This document shows positions 23,872 to 32,400 of a DNA stretch of 36,994 bases, one piece after another. This stretch comes from Oscillospiraceae bacterium. Its GTDB lineage: Bacteria > Bacillota > Clostridia > Oscillospirales > JAAYXM01. The notes under the pieces were generated by a model that saw nothing but the letters and a program-made list of their open reading frames with translations, was not told the DNA's origin and did no database searches. Each line of letters opens with the position of its first letter. The stretch's first letter is position 1. The stretch is taken from the NCBI GenBank assembly GCA_017435965.1, contig JAFSEA010000081.1:1-36994 (forward strand), read 5' to 3'. Made by a program: the position numbers and the translations under genes.

Positions 23872-24792
23872 CTATTTGCTGTTTTTTATGTGATATTCCG
23901 TGGGTGAGATGCCGATCGCCTTTTTGAACATTTTTGAGAAATTATATGGCTCATAGCCCACTGATGCGGCAACGGTTTTTATCTGAACCTCCGGCTGACA
24001 GAGAAAGTCACAGGCGGCACGCATTCTCGTCTGTATGATGTAGTCATTCACGGACATCCCCACATATTCGCGGAAAAGCTTGAAAAGATAACTCCGTGTA
24101 AGTCCCACGTGGGCGGCAATGCCGTCTACGGTGATATCAAGGGGATAGTTCGTTTCGATATATCTAACAGCTGAATCAATGTATTTTTGTTGTACGGAAT
24201 GTTTTTTCTCCTCGTTTTTATACGTTCCGTATATGTTCATAAGCTCTGAAAGAAAGAGAGAGAAGTATGCCGTCTGCCGGAGTGGTGCTTCATTTGAAAG
24301 GTGGTTTGAAAAATCGGGGTTGGGGTGAAAAGTCACGGCGTGGGAAGTGCTGTCCGGCTTTGTAGACTGATGCTCACAGACCTCGAGGGAGTTTACAAGC
24401 ATATGGAAATAGCTAATGGCACGTTCGTTGAGCTTATATGGAAAAACGAGCTTTTTGTCCGAAAAACCGAGAAGATTTAAATAATGAGGAAGCTTTGCGC
24501 CTTTTGCTCCCACATACACCGTTGAGGTCACGTCTGCGGTAAAGATTTTATACATAGGTGTGTTTGGGGGGATGATATAAAAATCACCCTCCTTTATATC
24601 TGTTGCAACCTCGTCAATATAAAGGGTAAAACCACCTCTGGTACAATAGTCGATTGCATAGAAATCACGCATAAACGGGCCGATGGAAAAGCCCTTCGAA
24701 ATATGGTCAAGATATCCCCCGATATAGACATTTATATCATTCTGTTTTTCGTTTCCCACGGGAGGGAAAGAAAGTATTGGTTTTTTATCCAT
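23872..24792 (-). CDS. AraC family transcriptional regulator of locus 2
   Basis: 306 aa. The ATG at 24792 (MDKKPILS) is chosen because GGAGG lies 6 bases upstream; an in-frame ATG at 24816 would place that site inside the gene. The N-terminal half is a cupin-like sensor (TLYIDEVATDIKEGDFYIIPPNTPMY). The C-terminal domain has both HTH units: LDITVDGIAAHVGLTRSYL and KTVAASVGYEPYNFSKMFKK, ending with the family signature IGISPTEY. It is divergent from the esterase-creatininase-companion-lyase operon at 24920 and very likely activates it. It is only loosely similar to the locus 1 AraC protein, so the two loci probably answer to different inducers. Confidence 0.88.
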   Translation of the reverse strand: MDKKPILSFPPVGNEKQNDINVYIGGYLDHISKGFSIGPFMRDFYAIDYCTRGGFTLYIDEVATDIKEGDFYIIPPNTPMYKIFTADVTSTVYVGAKGAKLPHYLNLLGFSDKKLVFPYKLNERAISYFHMLVNSLEVCEHQSTKPDSTSHAVTFHPNPDFSNHLSNEAPLRQTAYFSLFLSELMNIYGTYKNEEKKHSVQQKYIDSAVRYIETNYPLDITVDGIAAHVGLTRSYLFKLFREYVGMSVNDYIIQTRMRAACDFLCQPEVQIKTVAASVGYEPYNFSKMFKKAIGISPTEYHIKNSK

Positions 24793-24827
24793 ATAAAACC
24801 TCCGAAAATGAAACATAATGACATCTC

Positions 24828-24856
24828 ATTCTAACATATTGATATGGAAAAGTAAA
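24828..24856 (-). promoter_or_regulatory. Sigma-A promoter of the locus 2 AraC gene
   Basis: Minus strand: TTTACT (24851-24856), 17-base spacer, TAGAAT (24828-24833) with a TGT extension. Confidence 0.55.
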
Positions 24857-24888
24857 CGCTAAAATTATAAAATTATACTGAATAAATG

Positions 24889-24894
24889 TATAAT
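24889..24894 (+). promoter_or_regulatory. -10 box of the locus 2 operon promoter
   Basis: A perfect TATAAT stands 25 bases before the esterase ATG. The -35 position (near 24866) is not TTGACA-like, which suits an AraC-activated promoter. The ribosome-binding site is the G-rich run at about 24905-24913. Confidence 0.45.
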
Positions 24895-24919
24895 AGGAAT
24901 AGCAGAGGGGGGAATTGTT

Positions 24920-25957
24920 ATGAATATTCAGAAGGACAGACTGCTTTCACCGCTTCCGCCCATAAATCCGGGGAAGGACACATCGGAATGGGAAGTGCGA
25001 AGAGGTGAGATACTTTCGGAAATAGTTGATTTTGAATACGGCGGATTTCCGCCAAAGCCTCAGAGCATACGTGTTGAAGACCTGCAGTCTCCCGTAACTG
25101 ATTTCAGCATAAAGGTATACATAAACGAAACCTTTAACTTTATGATGAAAATCTTCAAGCCGAAAGAGCTTGAAGCAGGGAAGAAATACCCCATAATCCT
25201 CACCGGTGACGGATGCTTCAGATATTGTAATGAAACGGTCATAAACAATGCCATAGACCGTGGCTTTCTCGTTGCGGTGTTTAACCGTGTTGAGTTTGCA
25301 AAGGACATTGCAGACGGCGGTCGCACAGGCGGAATCTATGATATGTATCCCGGAGAGAAATTCGGTGCGATATCTGCCTGGGCGTGGGGATATTCCCGTG
25401 CAATGGATGCTCTTGAAACATTGCCTTATGTCGATGCGGAAAAGGTTGCCATAACAGGTCACTCCCGTGGTGGTAAGACGGTGCTTCTTGCAGGTGCTCT
25501 TGATACGAGATTTTCCGTTGTGAATCCCAATGACTCCGGCTGTGGCGGCTGTGGATGCTTCCGCTATCGCACAGAGCCGAAGGGGGAATTACGGGGAAAT
25601 GAGAGACTCTCGGAAATTTTAGAAAATTTCCCCTATTGGTTCGGGGAAAAGCTCCGTGAGTATATCGGACGTGATGAGTTTCTTCCCTTTGACCAGCATT
25701 TCTTAAAAGCGGCAGTTGCACCGAGAAAGCTTCTTGAAACAAACGGACGTGAAGATACCTGGGCAAACCCCAAAGGCTCATATATAACATATGAAGCCGC
25801 AAAGGAGGTTTTTGATCTTCTCGGCGTTCCGGATAATATCGCCTATCGGATCCGTGAAGGCGGACATGCTCATACCCCCGAAGATTTCAATGCACTCTTT
25901 GCATTTATTGAGGATGTAAAAGCCGTTACCGACGGATATGATGTGACACCCTTTTAA
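24920..25957 (+). CDS. CE15-like (glucuronoyl esterase-related) alpha/beta hydrolase
   Basis: 345 aa alpha/beta hydrolase resembling carbohydrate esterase family 15. The nucleophile motif GHSRGGK (S182) has the S-R-x-G-K form typical of glucuronoyl esterases, which cleave esters between glucuronic acid and lignin alcohols or methyl groups. The following NPNDSGCGG matches the family's ESGxGG region but has D205 where canonical members have Glu. The base is His316 or His318 in EGGHAHTPED, and an ENFPYWFGEK...LPFDQHFLKA segment is also family-like. There is no signal peptide, so it acts in the cytoplasm, unlike most CE15 enzymes. It is the first gene of the locus 2 operon, 27 bases before the creatininase gene. 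Hydrolysis of an ester on imported uronate oligosaccharides is inferred. Confidence 0.75.
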   Translation: MNIQKDRLLSPLPPINPGKDTSEWEVRRGEILSEIVDFEYGGFPPKPQSIRVEDLQSPVTDFSIKVYINETFNFMMKIFKPKELEAGKKYPIILTGDGCFRYCNETVINNAIDRGFLVAVFNRVEFAKDIADGGRTGGIYDMYPGEKFGAISAWAWGYSRAMDALETLPYVDAEKVAITGHSRGGKTVLLAGALDTRFSVVNPNDSGCGGCGCFRYRTEPKGELRGNERLSEILENFPYWFGEKLREYIGRDEFLPFDQHFLKAAVAPRKLLETNGREDTWANPKGSYITYEAAKEVFDLLGVPDNIAYRIREGGHAHTPEDFNALFAFIEDVKAVTDGYDVTPF

Positions 25958-25984
25958 AAAACGTGATATCGGAGGAGTTTTTCA

Positions 25985-26851
25985 ATGGAAAACGCAATTT
26001 TGTGGGAAAATCTCAAAGCACCTGATTTTCCCGAAGCAATAGAAAAATCAAAGGGCGTTTGTGTTGTCCCCATCGGTGCGATGGAAAAGCACGGCCCCCA
26101 TATGCCTGTAGGAACAGATAATATCATAGCAGAAAGAACTGCAATCCTTGCGGCGGAGAAAGAGCCTGTTGTTATTTTCCCCACCTTCGGCTTCGGAGAC
26201 ATAAACTGTCTCCAGCCTCTTCACGGTTCAATCTGCTTTTCCACAAAGCTTCTCTTTGATTATTTAACGGAGCTTTGTCGTGAGATAGCGAGAAACGGCT
26301 TTAAAAAAATCCTTCTCCTGAACGCCCACGGCGGCAATCCTCCGCTTCTCACAACCTTCTGCAGAAGCAACCGTGAAAAGAAGCTTGATTATGTAGTTAT
26401 GTTCGCAAATTCCTACGGAACAACCCCTGCCGATATGAGAAAGGCATTCAAGGAACGGCGTGAGGAATTTTCCTACATAACGGATGAAGATATTGAGATA
26501 GTTGAGAAATATTTTGAAAAGCCAATGGCTAAAGGTCATGCAGACTTTGACGAGCTTCTCCTTGTCTATAACGAAAGACCGCATACCATTGATATGGAAC
26601 GGATGGGGGATGAGGATGGCAAGGACACCTTTCGCACGGAGCATCTTCGTGAGTTCGGCATATTCAGCGGAGGAAATTTCCTTGCAGACTGTCCAAATTC
26701 CTATTCTGCATCCTATTTTCCTTATGTGAATGAAAGGCTTGCAAGGGCATACACGGATATAAGAGTTGACTACATTGCAAAGATGTTCAAAACCGTCAAG
26801 GAAGATACCGTGCTTTTAGAAGAAAACGAAAAATGGAATCAAAGCTGGTAA
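25985..26851 (+). CDS. Creatininase family metal-dependent hydrolase
   Basis: 288 aa. The metal site of the creatininase/FAPy-amide hydrolase family is visible: E34 and H36 in GAMEKHGPHMPVGTDN, D45 in the same stretch, H115 in LNAHGGNPP, and E190 in GHADFDE. Characterised relatives hydrolyse cyclic or linear C-N bonds (creatinine, formamides, MftE peptides) with two divalent metals. The GHADFDE segment departs from the common GHAGxxETS form, so the substrate may differ. There is no signal peptide; cytoplasmic. GGAGGAG precedes the ATG. It stands between a CE15-like esterase and two surface glycan proteins, so a sugar amide, N-acyl or lactone substrate is possible, but no evidence fixes it. 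Confidence 0.85.
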   Translation: MENAILWENLKAPDFPEAIEKSKGVCVVPIGAMEKHGPHMPVGTDNIIAERTAILAAEKEPVVIFPTFGFGDINCLQPLHGSICFSTKLLFDYLTELCREIARNGFKKILLLNAHGGNPPLLTTFCRSNREKKLDYVVMFANSYGTTPADMRKAFKERREEFSYITDEDIEIVEKYFEKPMAKGHADFDELLLVYNERPHTIDMERMGDEDGKDTFRTEHLREFGIFSGGNFLADCPNSYSASYFPYVNERLARAYTDIRVDYIAKMFKTVKEDTVLLEENEKWNQSW

Positions 26852-26887
26852 AAGCTTTCAGAATATAAAAAACGGGAGGAAAAACTT

Positions 26888-29422
26888 ATGAGAAACAATT
26901 TTAGGAAAAGAATCGCATCACTTATCGTTGCAATATGTATGATTGCAGCATTTGTGCCGTCAGTTTCGGCATCAGAGAAGGAAACGGAGGAGCGCGAATC
27001 CGTTGTTGTACAGTTCGCCAATGTCGGAAGCTCCACGGAAATAGCACAGATAAATCCGGATGCAGCTACAGTCGGACTTGATGTTATAAAGGGGACAAAC
27101 TATGCTACCATAGCCTCAGAAAGTTCTTCTTATACAACAAATCAGATCAAAAACTATGCATTGAATGTCACAAGTGAAGGCACAAAATACTTTATGTTGC
27201 AGGCGGCAACAATCGGAACTGTTTGGACAAAGGCGTATAAGAGCCAGACTGTGGCAAACACAGACGGAGTATGGACCATTGAAGTGGATATGGGAACAGG
27301 AGCTTCCGCAGGCTGGTATAACCTTGACATTCAGGGTGCAAAGTGGTATGTCGGCGGTGTGTATGATGTGTATGTTGACGGAGAAAGAGTCGGCTCATAT
27401 GACTGCAGAAACGCAGGGGGACAGATATTTACGGAACAGGATATTGGAAATGTCTATATTTCCCCCAATTCGGAAGGAAAAACAAAGATAGCCTTTGTTT
27501 TAAAGGAACAGCGGTATAATTCAGCCGAAAGCACAACTCTGAAATCCGACTATGCCCGTGTGCTCATACATAAGCTCACCCTTTCCCCCATTGATGCACC
27601 TGTTGCCACAGCACAGACGGTCAGCGTTGAGCTTTCCTGGGACACTATGTTTTATGCAGACAAATCAACTCCGTCTGCAGATTGGATGACCTATGGTTTT
27701 GAGCTTGCTTTGGACAAAGGCAAAATGACAAGCGATATAAGCAGATATACTGCACAGAGCGAATCAACCCTTACCGGCAAGAAATTCACACAGATTCAGA
27801 CAGGACCTACGGTGTGGCCATATGCAGAAAATGCTATGTTCACAATCAAGAAGCAGGTCAATGTCGAAGGTTGGTATCGTGTGGACGTGCAGGGCATTCT
27901 CAACGTAAGTGCATCGGATTATGCAATTTACGTAAACGGAGAATATGCCGGAGATTATAATTTTGACAACACGGAAACAACTTCAAATAAATTGGGCGAG
28001 AAAAAACAGCTGAACACAGTTTATCTTAATGCCGGAGAAAATGAAATTTCCTTCAGATTAAGAGCGAAGAATTATTCAAGTTCATTGTTTATCCCCTACC
28101 TTGTGGAGCTTGTTCCGGCAAGCAAGCCTGTGATAGACACGGTTTCCACAACCGCTTCTGAAAAAACTCTTGAAAACGGTGCAGAAGAGTCCTTTACGGC
28201 ACAGGTCAGAATGACTGACGGCACATACAGAAGCTTTGGATATAACAATGACGGTTCTGTTCCCACAACAGACGATGTTGTGATTGTAACATCTTCCAAC
28301 GAGGATGTTATTGAGGTTACGGAATGTATAAATGCCAAGACCGTTGCATCATCCGACCTCACATCAACGGTTGACCCCACCACGGTAAGCTACACCATCA
28401 AAGCAGTCGGTTCGGGTACTGCCGATATCACGGTTTCTGCCATTGTAAACGGAGATACAAAGTGTGCAGAAGCTGTTACAATCACCGTTCCCGGAGCAGA
28501 AGAAATAACAGATACAACGGTAAACTTCAAAGCAAGTGCATATGAAGGCGGAAGCGTTTCAAATGCAAATGTTCAGGAAGTCACAATGGGAACAGACGTC
28601 ACGGTTTCGGCAACTGCAAACGAGGGATATACCTTTGCATACTGGAAAAACAGTGCAGGAGTTGTTCTCTCAACAAAGGCGGAAGAGACCTTTAAGGTAA
28701 ACACAAACACCGCAGTCATCGCAGTTTTTGATAAGGCTACAGCCGAGGGCGAAAACATCCCGGTATATTTCTACAACGGAAACGGAATTCCTCTCGGAAA
28801 TACAAGCGTTGCAAAGGATACAACCTTTGGTGATGCAAAAACTGCGGCAGCTATCGGAACTCCGTCACTTACGGGCTTTGCCTTTGACAAGTGGAGCATT
28901 GACGATAATGCTCTCATAACAGCTCTCACCCGTGCAGTTGCACTTTATAAGGATGATGAAACAAAGAGCTACACCGTTAAAAACGGAGATACAACGGTTG
29001 CAAGCGGTCTCAAATACGGCGAGAGCGTAACCGTAAACGGAAGTGATAATTTCACAGCATGGAAGCTTGGGGAGAAGGTCATAAGCTATGATAAGAGCTT
29101 TACCTTTGATGTGTATGGAAACATCACTCTTACCGAAGTAACAGAGACAATGACAAAAGCACCCGTTCTCGTTCTTGACAAGGTTGACGGCAATTACTTC
29201 CTCACATATGATGAAGGAGACTATGAGCTTATCGAGGCAGGTATTCTCTTCGGAAGCGAAGGTGTTACCATCGGAAGTTTTGACGGCTATAAGTCAACGG
29301 CGAAAAAAGGAACAGGTCAGTTTACTGCACTTCCTCACGAGGGAGCAACAGCTGCAACTGTTGCACGGGGCTATATGATTTATAAGGACGGAAGCACATA
29401 CAAGGTGCTTTATGCAGACTGA
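26888..29422 (+). CDS. Secreted modular companion protein, locus 2
   Basis: 844 aa with a signal peptide (residues 1-27, ending SVSA). Two module II domains (~37-236 and 245-410) contain the pattern GWY..DIQG...YDVYVDGERVGSY and GWYRVDVQG...YAIYVNGEYAGDY followed by LNTVYLNAGENEISFRL. These look like beta-sandwich carbohydrate-binding modules. A BIG2-like domain (~415-535), an InlB/Flg_new-like repeat (YTFAYWKNSAGVVLS), further beta repeats and a ~85-residue C-terminal domain (LIEAGILFGSEGV) follow. The C-terminal part matches the locus 1 companion in layout. There is no catalytic domain, SLH repeat or sortase signal. It begins 36 bases after the creatininase gene and ends 44 before the giant lyase. 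A role in binding the lyase's glycan or products is inferred. Confidence 0.8.
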   Translation: MRNNFRKRIASLIVAICMIAAFVPSVSASEKETEERESVVVQFANVGSSTEIAQINPDAATVGLDVIKGTNYATIASESSSYTTNQIKNYALNVTSEGTKYFMLQAATIGTVWTKAYKSQTVANTDGVWTIEVDMGTGASAGWYNLDIQGAKWYVGGVYDVYVDGERVGSYDCRNAGGQIFTEQDIGNVYISPNSEGKTKIAFVLKEQRYNSAESTTLKSDYARVLIHKLTLSPIDAPVATAQTVSVELSWDTMFYADKSTPSADWMTYGFELALDKGKMTSDISRYTAQSESTLTGKKFTQIQTGPTVWPYAENAMFTIKKQVNVEGWYRVDVQGILNVSASDYAIYVNGEYAGDYNFDNTETTSNKLGEKKQLNTVYLNAGENEISFRLRAKNYSSSLFIPYLVELVPASKPVIDTVSTTASEKTLENGAEESFTAQVRMTDGTYRSFGYNNDGSVPTTDDVVIVTSSNEDVIEVTECINAKTVASSDLTSTVDPTTVSYTIKAVGSGTADITVSAIVNGDTKCAEAVTITVPGAEEITDTTVNFKASAYEGGSVSNANVQEVTMGTDVTVSATANEGYTFAYWKNSAGVVLSTKAEETFKVNTNTAVIAVFDKATAEGENIPVYFYNGNGIPLGNTSVAKDTTFGDAKTAAAIGTPSLTGFAFDKWSIDDNALITALTRAVALYKDDETKSYTVKNGDTTVASGLKYGESVTVNGSDNFTAWKLGEKVISYDKSFTFDVYGNITLTEVTETMTKAPVLVLDKVDGNYFLTYDEGDYELIEAGILFGSEGVTIGSFDGYKSTAKKGTGQFTALPHEGATAATVARGYMIYKDGSTYKVLYAD

Positions 29423-29466
29423 TAAGTGCCGGATGGCGGAAAAACCCTTTTTGAAAGGAGTAACTT

Positions 29467-32400
29467 ATGAAAAGATTTATATCGCTGATGCTGACAGCGG
29501 CAATGCTTTTTGCGCTTCTGCCTGTTGTTCCTTCCGCTTCTGCGGAAGTCGGTGATGAAATAGTTGTTGAGTTTTCAAGCGAGACAACTACTCTCGGTGC
29601 AGCCAACGCGGACCCCGAGGACTGGACAAGGCACGATGGCTATGAAGTAATTCAGGAGGAAAGCAACTACACAAGTGCAGGTATGGCAAGCGTTGCGGGA
29701 AGTGTTGAAACTCCCGAAGGCACAAAAAACCTCTTTAAGCTTATAACAAGCGGAGGAACAGCCTGGCCTGCAGGCGGTGCAACCCAGAGAAGACTCTGGT
29801 TTACCTTCAAGTTCAAGGTGGCAGAGGAAGGCTACTATGAGGTAAAGTTTCAGGGCGGAAAATATAATCAGGGAGCAGAATATTTCCTCTATGTAGATGA
29901 CCTTTTTGCCGGTGAATACAGTTGCTTCGATGCAAGTGCATCGGCTGTGAAGCTCGGTGAGGAAAAGAAGCTCAATACCCTTTATCTCACCCCCGACAGC
30001 GACGGATATGTAAAGGCGACATTCCGAACATCCGTCAAAGCACCGGGAAACACAAACTTCTTAATTCCCTATAAGCTCACCCTAACAAAGGTGGAGGAAG
30101 CACCCTCCTTTGTATCTTTTGAGGAAACAATTCCCGAAAGCGTTGAGCAGGGCGAAGAGGTAAAAGTCACCGTCTCCGCAAAAATGAGTGACGGCTCAAC
30201 CTATTCATACCCCACCTACAAGATAGACGGAACAAGCGACAGCCGAGATTCCCTCTCCGTTTCCGTCTCCGGCGATTCAATATTAAAGGATGCCGTTTTA
30301 AAGGACGGAGTATATTCGGCAACCCTCAAAGCAGGAAGTGTGGGAAATACAACGGTTTCAATGCAGGCAAAAATAGGTGGTGTGCAGACTCCCGTTACCA
30401 CAAAGACTGTTGAAATTCTTGATGCAAGCATTCCCCGTGAGGTCTCGGCACTTCTTATCCGTGATAATTTTAAGTTTACCGACAGTAACTTCAGCTATGA
30501 CACGGTGGAGACAAAGGGCTTTACGATAGTCAAAGACAAGAGCACCATAAGAGCACAGAGCCGATGCCAGGACGGACTCAAGCTTTCCATAAACGGCGTT
30601 ATGACAAACTTTGTCGAAATGAATCTCGGCAATAAAAGTGCCGCAAACGTATGGCCAAAGGGAAGCAACGCCACAAAGGGAAGTGTTTTCACGGTAGCGG
30701 TCAATGTTCCCGTTGCGGGAAAATACAGCCTTAAACTTCAGGCGATACAGAGAAATACATCACTGAATTACTATGTGTATGTAAATGACAAATACGCAGG
30801 TGACTATGAGTCCTTCTATGAAAATGCAACCTCGGCTGGACAGTTCCGGCTTTCCGAGGAAGAAACTCTCAACACCTTCTATCTCCCGAAAGGAGAAAAT
30901 GAGATTTCCTTCCGCTTAAAGCAAGCACCCACAAACAGCAACGGCGTGCAGATAATTCCTTATTCAATCCGCTTTGTCCCCGTAGAAGACCAGTCAACGT
31001 CCCTTGAACCGGAGAGTATTTCCGCGGAAATCCCCGAGAACTTAGCTCTCGGTCAGAGTATTGATGTTGATGCAAAAGTCATTATGAACGATGGCTCACT
31101 CCGTCTTTTCGGACTTTCGGGTGACGGAACGAATGATGACAATAACAAGGTTGATATTGAGATTACAAACCCCATTGGCGTTGAGGTTATAAAGGAAGTT
31201 TCCTCCTCCTATGCAGACGGGAAAACAACCTTTAACCTCAAAGCAAATGCCCTTGGAAGTGCAAAGGTAAAGATAACTGCTCTCGTTGATGGAAAACCTG
31301 TTTCCACGGCGGAAAAGGTAATTGATGTTGTTGATATCAAGGCAGTAAATGTGTCCTTTGGAAGAAATCCCCTCCCCGAAGGCTACAGCTCCGCGGCAAA
31401 TCTTGAGATTATCCTTTCAAATGATGATATATATTCGGGAGATTATGATGTGACCTTTGAATCCTCCGATACATCTGTCATAGAGATAGACCCCGAAACC
31501 GGCGTTGCAACGGCTGTTGCAAATAATGGAAGCGCGGAGATTTCTGCCTGTGTAAGCCTTTCGGGGATGGAAAAGACAGGAACTGTAATTCTTTCTGCAA
31601 CAGATGCAATAGCACAGGAAGAGACGGTTGTATACTTCACAGAAAAGACAACCTCAACAAATACGAGTGAGACCTGGGTAAACCCATATCTCTGGACAAC
31701 GGAAGGCTATACCATAATCCGTGAAGAGACATATGAAGACGACGTAAGCGGTGCAGGAAGATACTACGGTGCAAAGCTTCAGACTCCGGAAGGTCCTCTC
31801 AGCATTATGCAGATAAGATCACGTGGCGGAAAGACCTGGCCCTCAACCAACGACAAAACTGTTATGTTCACAATAACCGTGCCGATGAAGGCAAAGGGTT
31901 ATTACAACATAAAATTTCAGGGCGGAAAGGGAAATGCCTTCTCTGATTACTACATATACGCAGACGGAAAGTATGCAGGTGAATACAGCTTCTATGACCC
32001 CGACTTTAGCGTTGCAGTCCTTGGCGAAGAGAAGCAGCTCAACACCCTCTATCTTGATCCGGGCGAAAAGGAATATGTAAAGGTTTCCTTCCGTGTTGCA
32101 AAAACACGCTATTCCTCAACCTATATGCTCCCATATAAGCTGACCTTTACTCCCGTTTTGGAAAAGCCTGTGATTTCGGAGCTTGAAAGCGAAATTCAGG
32201 ATGAATTTGTGCCCGGAGAGGATATGGTGATTGAATCTCGTGTCAAAATGAGCGACGGCTCATATCACTATTTCGGGAAATACGACGGTGACGGAAACAA
32301 TACGGATGTCGGCTTTAATGTTGTATCCGAAGATGATAACACAATCGGTGTCACATCCCCCGTTCTTTCGGCAACCGATTCAAGCCTTTTTACATTCACG

